DNA from: Linepithema humile
Taxonomy: Eukaryota > Arthropoda > Insecta > Hymenoptera > Formicidae
Assembly (NCBI RefSeq): GCF_040581485.1
Contig: NC_090132.1
Coordinates: 7,203,001 to 7,267,000 of the forward strand
Reading direction: 5' to 3'
Length of the DNA stretch: 64,000 nucleotides
Part shown: piece by piece, positions 50,701-61,199 of the stretch
Layout of the letters: every line of letters begins with the position of its first letter
Position numbering within the stretch: the first letter of the stretch is position 1
Program-made: the position numbers and the translations under genes
Notes under the pieces: model-generated
Database searches by the model: none
Seen by the model: the letters and a program-made list of their open reading frames with translations, nothing else
What the model was told of the DNA's origin: nothing

Positions 50701-52130
50701 GCGACGTAAAAGATACATTGCTTTATCTATTTCAACGTCGAAGAACTCGGGATTTCGTTACGGATCAGGCAGCGTCAACGTTAAACCATATATATATATA
50801 TATATATCGATATCGCTTTTGCAAACGACCGTTAGCACGTTTTATCGGTAGGTCTATCGTATCGTATCGTAAATAGGCGGAAAATTCTCATTTCGTGTAC
50901 AGCGAGTTTTATCATATGTGAACAAGACCGGCTCAAGCTCAAAGCTTACAATAATTAATATATTAAAGTTGTACGTAAAATAAAAAAAAAGGATTATTAG
51001 ATAGCGTTTAACTTTCATGGTCTTAGACGTCTATATTGTGCTTATTACGCGACGTCTTTACTGTACATGTACACATTGCGAATTGTTGTCAATAATACTT
51101 GCAAAGAATTGAAATCAATAAACAGTTTGTAAAAAGTGACGAGAGAAACCTGGTTAAACGAGAAATAAACGAAGCAGGAACGATATTAAATTTTCGTATG
51201 ACCAAAAGTTGTTCCTGCTGTTCCGTGCAAGCTACACGCGAATAATCTGCAATTAAATCAAACCTGAAGAAAACACTGCAAAATGGGAAATCTATTTCTT
51301 TGCACCGAGTATTATCTGTGTGAATATTGCATATTAATATATGGACATATAATAAAAAAGAAAAAAAACATGTAAAGTGTTGAAAACTAATTTGATATGT
51401 GTTTGATGAACGAATACATTGTTTACTGTTAAGAAACGCTTTTCAAATGTTTATACCAATATGCTCTACAGTAGTGTACAGCTTATAAACATGATAGAAT
51501 ACGTACGAGAAGTGTGTTTGCACACTCCACAATAAACTTATCAACTGCGTTAATTGTACATGTTGTGAAATATTTATATTATATCCTTTTTGGAGCATTC
51601 GATTTATGTAAAGTCCAATTTGAGAGTGAAACAATTGTGTCAGAGAGAAAGAATGAGATATATATATCTGTGTGGGCTCGATATAAATGTATTGTCAGGC
51701 AAATTGAGAGAGTAGATAAATAGACAAATTGTTCGTCAATATGTAGAGAAATGTTGAAGCGTTTAGAATTACACAGCTTTTTCGAAATTACATTCGATTT
51801 ACTAATATCGAGACGTTCAAGTTCCGAAAGACGCTGAAATAAATTTATATAAATCGTCGATAGAATCGTTTTCCTCTAAATCCCACGCTGTTGGTAGACG
51901 TACGTAGAGATACGTGTTATATACCTTATATTATTTCGTCGCAAATTTTCTTGTGTGATTAGCAAGGCTTTCGAACGAGAAAGGATTTTAGTATCCTTAG
52001 ATGTGTAATAAGTCAGATCTTGTTCGAATAAAAGTTGAGGAGCTGTTTTATTTAATATAATGGCAATTCTCATACAGTCTCAGGTGCTAACTAGCGTGTA
52101 TCAGTAACAGTAATATCTCCAATGTAAATA
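47752..52130 (+). promoter_or_regulatory. Spread set of Pumilio-type elements in the possible PACS 3' UTR
   Basis: TGTAAATA occurs at 47752-47759, 48174-48181, 50449-50456 and 52123-52130, and TGTATATA at 47989-47996. Such motifs are binding sites for Pumilio proteins in 3' UTRs. The sequence is AT-rich, so one or two would be expected by chance. Confidence 0.3.
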
Positions 52131-53088
52131 AACTCATTTGCGATTGGATGAAGTAATACAATACTTATTGATATAAAAGAGATCGGTAGAATCATAATTT
52201 AAACATTAGTAAAAAATAGATACCTATTCATAGGGAAAACATCAGTAAAATATTAAATATAAAAACAAGAATGTGGTAACAATGAAATAATGGTCGTACA
52301 CAATTAGTTCACAATTAATATTTCCAATTCTGAAACATGAGTGAAAAGCCGTTGACATATTTTGTATCACTATTACTGATGTACTCTATAAGAAGCAGAG
52401 ATTCCTAGATTTAATCGTTGCACATCGTTAATTTCACAATATGGAAATAAAATTTTCTCGTAGAATTAACAATGATTCAGAAAAAAGTAAGTGTAGCACT
52501 CGGTCTTATTCGAGCGTAGCACCAATTACATCTGATACAGTCACTTTGCATGATACGCAATACTTATATATATTTTATAAAATATACTAATTTAATTTAT
52601 AGTTTATACAATTTATACAAATTTATGTTTTTTTTCAGTATTAAATTAAGAGTTATTGATAAATAACTCTTAATTTAAACATAAATACATGGGCACGTGT
52701 ATAACAAAGATTAACAATAATTAACGTCCTGATCATGAATATTACATTCTACATGTCGTATATGTGCCTATAAATTAATTCAAAAAATTGCAACATAAAA
52801 TCTTGTATACAATTTTTACATTATAACACAATCTTTTAAACAATTTTACAAAAGTCAACGAAATATTTGACAGAACGTCGGCATAAATTCGTTTATCTAA
52901 TTATATGCTCTGCTTTTTCCTATATTCATCCTCCTGCAAAATTTTTTGTGAACTGTATCGCGATGATAACGGAAGACATCATTCTATCTTTATATATTTG
53001 TATATATCACACTTACATCTTGATGAATTCACACAGAAAAAATATTTTCGATATTACATATTATCCAGATAACACAAACGTCTAAGAA

Positions 53089-53125
53089 GCATCGTTAAAG
53101 CCATCGTTAAAGCCATCGTTAAAGC
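53089..53125. repeat. Three copies of a 12-base unit (GCCATCGTTAAA)
   Basis: Three adjacent copies of GCCATCGTTAAA, the first with one changed base (AGC for GCC context), in the gene-free region. Confidence 0.85.
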
Positions 53126-53486
53126 TTAGGAAACATTTCAATTTTTTGGATATTTTTTAGTCGCTCGTATTCTCTGGATGCACATGAAACGCATTCTAAA
53201 AAAAAAAAACAAGATTCAACATTAACAAATATTTTCATAGAGTATTTTGATTATAATACAATGATAAAAATATCAGAAGCTTGAAAATCGGACAGTATAT
53301 ATCTGTAGTGCATATCTCATATTATAAATATGTGGACTCCGATCTTTTCACGGCACTTAGGTAGAATTTATTTTGAAAGGCTTCTCTCGGTTAATTCGAA
53401 GCAGCTATTAAGTCTACAAATTTATAGCATCTCTTTAATTTGTTTACAATTACGAATAATATATTGACAGGCATGATATAAAACTT

Positions 53487-53516
53487 ATGGAATATATATA
53501 TATATATATATATATC
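53487..53516. repeat. (TA)n microsatellite
   Basis: An uninterrupted run of TA units in the gene-free region. Confidence 0.9.
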
Positions 53517-54555
53517 GTATGACTGCGAGAATCCAGCCAGTCGTTGAGTACCTTTCCAAGTCTTTTATTAAATTTATATATAATAATTTACTAAATTGTG
53601 TATAAGTTTCCTTTTATACATATGCATATATATATAAAAGAAAACTATACTTATAAATTTTCTTTATACTAATAAATAAATATTAAAACATAAACGTAAG
53701 CATAATCTTAAAAAATAATCAATAACATTCTGTCGGGTGACGCACTTTTTTTTACACCGAGAAATCGTGCGATACTACGGCTTGCAAGAAAGTGATGCAT
53801 AAAATTGAAACATTGGAACACTAAAACTGACTGTAAAATCGAAAGAAAGGCGTTCTTCAAAATCTTAAGTTAAATTGCCTGAAACGCAGTTGCAAAATTG
53901 ATATAACAGATTTACTCTTTATTTATTGCATCAACATAGGACGAAAACCACAATCATTATCGAAAAACCTACACATTCTATCTAAAGAAATGTATTTAGA
54001 TCTGCTCATTTGAATTACCACTTTAAACAGCTTTCTAGTACATATACATGTATATTTACTTATGTAAACATCTTTACGTGTCTCATTTTCTTTACCATGC
54101 ATGCGTATACTTCTGCGTTTCGATTTTGATAGGGACATAATACTATCAAGACAATTGTCTGTATTTGATTGCGCGCACGATTTTCAGAGATTGCTGAAAT
54201 TCTTATTTATATCATATAATTCAAGTAAAAAAAAAATAACCACTTAAAAAAAAAACATTTTCAACAAGCATTTTCGATGCTGTTTCTTTTTTTTTTGGTA
54301 AATATTGTGACTAACATTGCGTGAATTATCTCGCTCGGATTAAAAATGTACATATTATAATAATTAAAGCATCTCTTATTACATATAATTATTAGTCGAC
54401 TCTTGCGGAAGCTGTATGTGTGCAGACGTTATGTTATGTTTCGAATGTTCACCACATACCATAATGCAGATACAGAGTAACATTGTATCGGTAAATTTTC
54501 TTTTTTTTCTTGTAGCATGATATATTAATTACCTACAATTTTCTCTGATATAACT

Positions 54556-55632
54556 CTATATGTACGGATGCAGCGCCAATGCTCTGCCGCGTAAACCCTT
54601 TTGGCCTCCAACACCGCCCTTTGGTATGACGTATCCTCCTGCGTGTCTCGCTGTACCCTCCTCTTCTAAGTTGCCGTTACTTTCTATCAAGTCACGCAAG
54701 GGCCAACAAGCCAGATGACGCGATTTACCATGACGCGCCAAAACGTGATATCCTTGTCTAAAAAATATTAACAACCATGAAAATATATGACATAATGACC
54801 ATTTTAATTCTGCAAAGTTTGCGAAAAGAAATACAAATGTTATTTTAACTAGATCTGTATACCTGGAAGAGATTAGTCCCACAAGCAGTGCCCAGTGCGC
54901 TTTGTGGCCCCTCTTCAAACATGGAGCATGATTGAAATCAGAATCGTAAGGAATCAGTACCATCGCTCCGTGTGCCAAAGCATGAGTTAACGTATCTGGA
55001 CACTGTTGTAAATCTACTAGAATGTCGGGTCTATGATCGGGTAAATATTCCGCAGCTAATGTTCCCATGAAATCAACACTGTATACTTCTCCGTGCTGCG
55101 TGAATCCTCGAACACGAGCTTCGGCGAGAAGCTGACTCACAGAGACTGGTTTTGTATATTCTTGCGATGCCATTGCAAGCGCCACTAATCCACATCTGCA
55201 AAACATTTGCACATTTTGAAAACTTTGTACCAAAATATAACTTACAAATTTATCTCTGTCAAGCAGAAAGAATTGCAAATTCGAAAAGTTGCATATCAGT
55301 GTCGTATTAAAAAATTGAATATAATAAAACATTAAACGATAATTTCTAATCCATTTTTTTAATAAAAGGCGGCAGGCATAAGCTTGTTAAAACAATACTT
55401 ACTGTGGCCCGTCTTGAAGAATCGGTTCTACTTGAGAGAAGTACGTTACCTCTGCGTCTTTCAACTCATTTCGTGAGATCAGCTTTTCGATTTCAGCTTC
55501 TGCGGATGTAAGCGTGATTTTAGCCCATGGGGGCAGAGAATCAGTGTCGTTAACTTCTGTTTTTTCACACATAGGTGCTTGTGGCAGACTTGAAAGAGGC
55601 AGGGGTGGTGCTGGCATTTTTTTTAACACCAA
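54556..55632 (-). CDS. ACTMAP: Actin maturation protease (C19orf54/UPF0692 homologue), complete
   Basis: Cysteine protease that removes the acetylated N-terminal residue of actin during maturation in the cytosol. Exons in reading order 55632-55403, 55195-54863 and 54757-54556 give 254 residues, shorter than the human protein because the Pro-rich N-terminus is brief (PAPPLPLSSLPQAP). Seen: the catalytic-cysteine motif spanning the first junction (DGPQ then CGLVALAMA), GEVYSVDFMG, the segment VLIPYDSDFNHAPCLKRGHK ending in the HKAHWALL histidine motif, and the GYVIPKGGVGGQKGLRG tail. Intron borders are GT-AG and phases agree. Translation may start at M1 or at M6 (MPAPPL); both are in frame. It is head to head with TADA3. 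Confidence 0.92.
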
Positions 55633-56691
55633 GGCGCAAATAGACGATTGCTGAATTGAATATAAAAAGATATAAATGCTCCGACAGCTACGAAATGTCG
55701 CCCATCGATACGAAAAGATTTAATTCTATCATTGCTCACAATGACCTTTCAATAACATTCAATAGGAGCATCCTTTGTTCATTGTAGAAAGTTGCTTCCA
55801 AAACTTCCTGCAAGATTTATGAAAATACAGCTTAGAATCTTAAATTTAGATCTCAGCCCGAATATTCTGCGAAGCATCGTTACTTGTAATTCGAACGATT
55901 AGATGCGATTATTTGAATCTATTGTATATAAGACGATCGCTCATCGTCAGAACATATTTCTCGGCTCTTAACCGTTTGATCTCGAAGAACTCGGCAACAA
56001 ATATGGTACAATTGTTAGCACGATATCGACACGAATAAATCTAACGATGCAAAAGGCAGTGTCAATACGTTTTATTAGATGGAAATCGAACGTACCGTCT
56101 ACGAGATTTCTGGAGATTTCTAATGGCAGCGCATCACACTATCGACATCGAAAGGTATAAGAGCCACGATCGCCTCTGTAACGCGGTGTAAACGGCATAA
56201 ATATACATTACTAAGACACAGAGGCTTTAATTCTAATGACAAATGCGATATGAAAGTCTTTCAGATAGAAAACAAATCGGCTGTTTATTTATTGTACGGC
56301 GGAAAGAGCGATGAGTGACTATCACGCTGTATGACTTTGACGTTTGCACATCCCTTCTCCTCTCCCCACTTCGCATCGTTCACCCCACCTTCCTGCTGCT
56401 GTTCATTCTGTGACAAATCGTGTGACTCATGCATATACATTATATAATTTCCAAATTGCACGAACACTCGCATGCGCCTGCATCATGGCTCTTATTCTAC
56501 CGAGTTTTTTAACAATACTGAAACAAGACACGCCGATTTCTTACGGTTATGCTTTAGAGATGTACCATGACGTGCCGATAAACGCGAGTACAAAGCGTTA
56601 TAAGCCCTAATCGCAAACGGTCGTGGAAGATAGAGGAGTAATTTATAGAACATTTTTCGAAAGCTCTTTTCAAGCCCTTTCAAATGCATTA

Positions 56692-56885
56692 TTTTTGCAA
56701 TTTTTGCAGTTTTTAACGGTCAGAAAACGCCTAATGAGTTCTTCAATTTTTTCACAAGTGGACGCCTAATCGCGTCCTACAATTATTAACGGCCAAAGAA
56801 CGCCTTATCGCGTTCTTTGGCTATATGCAATTGAAGGACGCGATTAGGCGTTCGCTCGTTGTTAAAAATTGCAAAAATTGAAAAA
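56692..56885. mobile_element. Nested fold-back element with TTTTTGCAATTTTTGCA-type ends
   Basis: The ends at 56692-56717 and 56861-56885 are near reverse complements (TTTTTGCAATTTTTGCAG against TTTTTCAATTTTTGCAAT in reverse complement). Inside, GGACGCCTAATCGCGTCC at 56760-56777 pairs with the inverted copy at 56836-56853, and 56793-56820 forms its own 28-base hairpin (CCAAAGAACG ... CGTTCTTTGG). The ACGCCTAATCGCGT-type motif therefore occurs four times in both directions. Confidence 0.75.
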
Positions 56886-56950
56886 GTAGTTTCACTCTCT
56901 CTATTTCTTTTTAGCACAGCGTGTCAGATACTATTTTTATGCTTCTTATG

Positions 56951-57121
56951 GGCCACTTTTTCCAACGTCGGTTAACTTCAACCGACTGGTAACTTTTCAG
57001 AATAGCCAACTAAAACTCGAAACTTGTATATACATATACATATACAAATTTCGAGTTTTTAGTTGGCTATTCTGAAAAGTTACCAGTCGGTTAAAGTTAA
57101 CCGACGTTGGAAAAAGTGGCC
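56951..57121. mobile_element. Near-perfect 171 bp palindrome (fold-back element)
   Basis: Arms of about 80 bp, starting GGCCACTTTTTCCAACGTCG and ending with its reverse complement, differ at only about three positions and surround a short TATACATA loop. This is the structure of a young MITE or a snapback element. It sits about 65 bp from another fold-back element. A target duplication could be TTATG-like but is not clear. Confidence 0.85.
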
Positions 57122-57707
57122 TATTATGTCGAATAACTTGCAAAGTTTTTGTTTTATCCAAGTTTTTGTCCAAATCACATCCCAAAGATTATTGGACAAG
57201 TTTATGCTACACGAGTCGTTTGCAATAACCAATCAGGTACTTCTTTACTAGAAACTTTCTGACCAATAACGGACAAACTATTCGATTATTTTATTTCTTA
57301 TCTATGTATTCTGCATTCTATGAGTTTGTTCTTTTTATAGTTTAGTAGCATGGCCGCAAGAGGGGAGATCCTTCGGAGTCATTACACATCTACTCTCTTT
57401 TTTTACAGTTAATGGTGACGATTATAACCTTTATAATAATGTGCATCATTTTCTTTATTCATTTTTTTATTAATTTTATTCATATATAGCAAACATATTT
57501 TATTCCTAAAATTAATGCAAGGTACGTATAATATCTTGATGATAATAGTTATCGAAAAATTTTTTGCAAACATTGAATACTTACGTTAAATAATTGTAAT
57601 TGTAGACAACATGAAATCTGTTTGAGGCTGCGTTAAATTGGTTACAATCTTTGAAGCAAAGACTTTGATTGTTTCTGATTACTGACTGCCACAACTCATT
57701 CAGAAAT

Positions 57708-59048
57708 ATGTCGGGAAAAGGAAAGCAAAGTTCTAAAAAGGCTGTTGTCAAGGCACGTGAATCAGGGAAGACGGCTCAGTCTTCACTGATGAACTCTGAC
57801 ACAAGTCCAGAAGCACCAGAGCCCACAACGTCTCAGATTATTTTAAAAACTATCGATAACAGTCGACATTTGCCAAAATATATCAGCATCTTGAAACGCT
57901 CAGCAGAAGAAGGTGTAGGCATGGAAGATCTTGATGAACTACAATTGGAACTTGAGACTCTTCTGTCGGCAGTTGTTGTAAGACATCGTACACTTCAGGA
58001 TGAAATTACTAATTTATCCTCAGCGGAAGAACGTAGAGATAGAAGATCAAAAAGTGGGAAGAATTTGTCTTTAATAGATAAAAAAGTGCGCGAGGAGAAA
58101 TTCAAGCCGAAAGAAGTGAATGCTAAAAGTCAATCACCTATACATACAAAACTCTTCAAGCAGAAAGCAATGGGAAGTTCAACCAGTCAGGTGGTACCAA
58201 ACTTACACGATATTACAAGGATTGAGGGATCTAAGTCGGATGTGCCAAAATTGCTTCTACCGAAAAATGACACACCCAACAAGTTCTGGGCATCGGTGGA
58301 TCCTTACTGTACCGACATCATGCCCGATGACATTAAATTATTAGAAGAATTGGTTGCTACGCATGGTGATATAAGTGAATTCAAGAAGATTCCTCCTTTG
58401 GGCCGTCATTATAGTTTAATGTGGGCACACAACGATCTGCTGCAAGAGGAGGATGCAGCAAATGTGAACAGGGAAAAGAAGAAAAGTCGTACAGATATGT
58501 CGCATTTGATATCGAAAAATGATAAAAAAGCTAATGGCATCGCAGGACCTCTTACTCAGAGACTGGTTTCTGCACTGTTAGAGGAGAATGTGTACGTCGC
58601 GAATAATAACACTGAGAATAAATTATTTCGAGATGGGGATCCACCTGTCTTGAGAGATCTCACCATTCAGAATTCCATTAACTTGGAACTACGAATGCAT
58701 AAAGAGCTGGTTGAACAAGGATTCTTAGAACCTGACACACAGAAGAAGGATCAAGAAGACGATGAAATTTTAGCGGAAATTAAAAGATGTCAGCAGGAAC
58801 TTACTGCATTGTCTAATCACAATGTTACGCAGCTGAAAAGATTACTAAATCTAGCTCAAGATGAGAGTAAAAGGCAAGCGTTAAAACGGAAAATTAGTGT
58901 TGCCGACAATGAGGTGATCGAGCATTATAAGAAATTGACACTTGCGAAACAGAGAAAAGTTCCACTGACGAGAAAAGACCAGGAGAAAGCATGGACATGC
59001 CTTCGAGAACGAGAGAATCTTTTAGAACAATTAAATTCTACCAAATAA
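57708..59048 (+). CDS. TADA3: TADA3/Ada3, histone acetyltransferase complex adaptor, intronless
   Basis: Adaptor subunit of SAGA- and ATAC-type histone acetyltransferase complexes, linking Gcn5 and Ada2 in the nucleus. A single open frame of 446 residues from MSGKGKQSS, close to the 432 of human. Seen: an N-terminal region with LPKYISILKRS and a coiled coil LDELQLELETLLSAVV, the conserved FWASVDPYCTDIMPDD, LGRHYSLMWAHNDLLQEE, GPLTQRLVSALLEEN, and a long helical C-terminal Ada3 domain starting near EILAEIKRCQQEL. The ATG at 57708 is the first in the frame; the frame is open a little further upstream without a Met. The lack of introns is unusual beside its neighbours, but the sequence is intact and the fit over the full length is good. 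Confidence 0.95.
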   Translation: MSGKGKQSSKKAVVKARESGKTAQSSLMNSDTSPEAPEPTTSQIILKTIDNSRHLPKYISILKRSAEEGVGMEDLDELQLELETLLSAVVVRHRTLQDEITNLSSAEERRDRRSKSGKNLSLIDKKVREEKFKPKEVNAKSQSPIHTKLFKQKAMGSSTSQVVPNLHDITRIEGSKSDVPKLLLPKNDTPNKFWASVDPYCTDIMPDDIKLLEELVATHGDISEFKKIPPLGRHYSLMWAHNDLLQEEDAANVNREKKKSRTDMSHLISKNDKKANGIAGPLTQRLVSALLEENVYVANNNTENKLFRDGDPPVLRDLTIQNSINLELRMHKELVEQGFLEPDTQKKDQEDDEILAEIKRCQQELTALSNHNVTQLKRLLNLAQDESKRQALKRKISVADNEVIEHYKKLTLAKQRKVPLTRKDQEKAWTCLRERENLLEQLNSTK

Positions 59049-59256
59049 TAATTCAATAGAATCTATGAGGTTTATCAGCGAAACGGAATAATTTAAGAAT
59101 ATTTGTTAAATATTCTATATAGTACAACATTATAGAATACAAAGTATATATAGAGTCTTCAGTTTATCATGAAGAATATTCCTTGCAGTGTTTGCATATG
59201 ACAATGCTATAAACTATTACTTTCTTATGCTAAGAAATATATATAGATTTAATACA

Positions 59257-59262
59257 AATAAA
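59257..59262 (+). terminator. Poly(A) signal of TADA3
   Basis: AATAAA about 210 bases after the stop codon. Confidence 0.5.
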
Positions 59263-60615
59263 AATACTTGCGCATATTGTGATAAAAATTAATTTAGAAA
59301 TTAATTTTAGAAAAAAATAGAATCTATTAATCTAATATACCAAAGCACATAAGATTACAAGATTAATTCACAAATTCTGAAAAAAACTTTGAATCTAAAT
59401 AATGTGTATGAACAAATTTTTTTAAATTTAATTCCGAAAATAATGGATATTATAATCAAATTAATCACATTTTATAACATATGTATTAATAATTACCATA
59501 TGAAATTGACATAATTCACATGGTGAAACTAGGTTTTACTTGTAATTTCATCAATTATTTAAAAATATCATTTCATTATATTAATTTTTACTTATACCTC
59601 CCCCTTATTATATGCCAATATCTTTCTTTAATGCAAACTTTTAACATAAAGTTTATAATTTATAACACTACAAAGAAAATCTTCATATAAATATTACATT
59701 AAGTGTGTGTATGTGTGTTATGTATACATATAGATATGCTTGTATATAACATACATATATAAAGTTTCATCCTCACATGTATATACATCACATCACTGTA
59801 TCCCCGATTGCGCGTATTCTGATTTTTAACTCCATGATTTATTATAAAAATCCTGGATTGTGTTCTAAACACATAACATAAGTATTTAAATATATGTAAA
59901 GATATAAAAGAAAAAATGTAGGACTTTGTGTGTCGATTGGCATATCGATTTTAACTCAATACGTTAGATTTATTATATTTATAAAATAATTTTTTGTGGA
60001 CTTGGTAATGATTTTTATCATTACGAATGACACAATATTTAGAGCGCTTACACGATTTAAATTAAATGCATTTAAATAGTTTTGAATGTATGTGTATTGT
60101 ACAATCCCAACTTAATAAATAAATGATAGACGTATATTAAAATATAATTTAGTATGCAATTTGTTAAGTACAATACTGGATATCTTTAATTTTTACGAAA
60201 CTGTATTTGTAGATTTGATTCATAATAAAGCAAGACATATTTCAAGAATATACTTGAATACAAATTTTACGTATATGCACGTAATTTGATAATAACAAAT
60301 TGACAGTATATTATATATATATATATATAAAAATATCTTTTAAATATATTATATATATATATATATATTTTTGCCACAGCTAAAAAAGCCCTACAAGATA
60401 ATTTTATATTTTAAGAACACATTTAGTTAATCAAGATAACTTTGTACTACGAAAATTTATTTTTACATAATTTACATAACACACTATGTAGAGATAAATT
60501 TATTTTTGGGGGACAACGGTTTATGTGAACAAGACGTCTTCGAACAGAGAACCTGATGAAAGAGGAAATTTCAAGACAAGTATTTACAAAAATTCATATG
60601 TTCACGACAAAGGTG

Positions 60616-60621
60616 TTTATT
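60616..60621 (-). terminator. Poly(A) signal candidate for the distal ATP synthase c transcript
   Basis: AATAAA on the minus strand about 580 bases after the distal stop codon. Confidence 0.45.
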
Positions 60622-61199
60622 CGTTATTACTGTACAGTTCTTTTTTTTATCGTCAAGAATTACCTCAACAACGTGCGTACGCGACGGCACAACAATGATG
60701 AATTCATTAGATGACAAAAAAGATCTTCGAAGAGTGAACTATATCGCATAGGACACTCTAAACAGGATGATTAACGTACGTGCGTGTATGGGTATGCGGG
60801 TGAGGCTGTCGTTTCTTTTTTTTTTTCTCTCTTTTAATTTCAACTTTCAATAATGTCTTATTCGTTTCGTTACACTGAAATTGTTTTATAACAATGTGAG
60901 TTATACGCTACATGAGACAGTAGGCCATGAAATAATTACAAACAAGCTGAAGGCTTGGATAGGGCCGGGACGGTCCGCACGATGACGTGTAACTGCATGT
61001 GTACTGCAGCCCTTGTTCTTTCTTGTTCATTGTCGCACCGTCGCACCCCATCGAACCACGAAAATCTGAGCTTCTCTAATGATTTCATGGCATCCCGCGC
61101 ACCAGAGACAGCCGTCGCCTTTCCCCATAGAGCCAAGCGACGCTGCCTTGGCAGTGACGCACTAAAACTATCAGCAATTTCTTATGCAGATATTGTGGC

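Larger units (their letters stand above)
46097..54555. other. 8.4 kb gene-free stretch downstream of PACS
   Basis: No recognisable coding gene on either strand. The open frames present are short or low-complexity (for example Lys-rich at 49346). It contains one small inverted-repeat element (47250-47378), (TA)n runs near 48724, 50403, 50790 and 53487, long A and T runs, and five Pumilio-type UGUAHAUA motifs on the plus strand. The left part may be a long 3' UTR of PACS; AATAAA occurs at 47427 and later. Transcript data would be needed to place its end. Confidence 0.5.
55633..57707. promoter_or_regulatory. Head-to-head region between ACTMAP and TADA3, holding two fold-back elements
   Basis: 2.1 kb between divergent starts. 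The ACTMAP side (to about 56280) is of mixed composition; the centre carries fold-back elements at 56692-56885 and 56951-57121; the TADA3 side is AT-rich with a GC-richer patch near 57345-57380. Open frames here are short and without recognisable content. Confidence 0.5.
59049..60930. other. Convergent 3' region between TADA3 and ATP synthase c
   Basis: 3' UTRs and AT-rich DNA. AATAAA at 59257-59262 (+) suits TADA3. Two (TA)n blocks at 60310-60330 and 60346-60368 are mutually self-complementary. AATAAA on the minus strand at 60616-60621 suits ATP synthase c. No gene is recognised. Confidence 0.6.

Noticed and set aside
57669..57707. Upstream extension of TADA3
   Set aside because: The frame is open but contains no ATG before 57708; the extension would need a non-ATG start.
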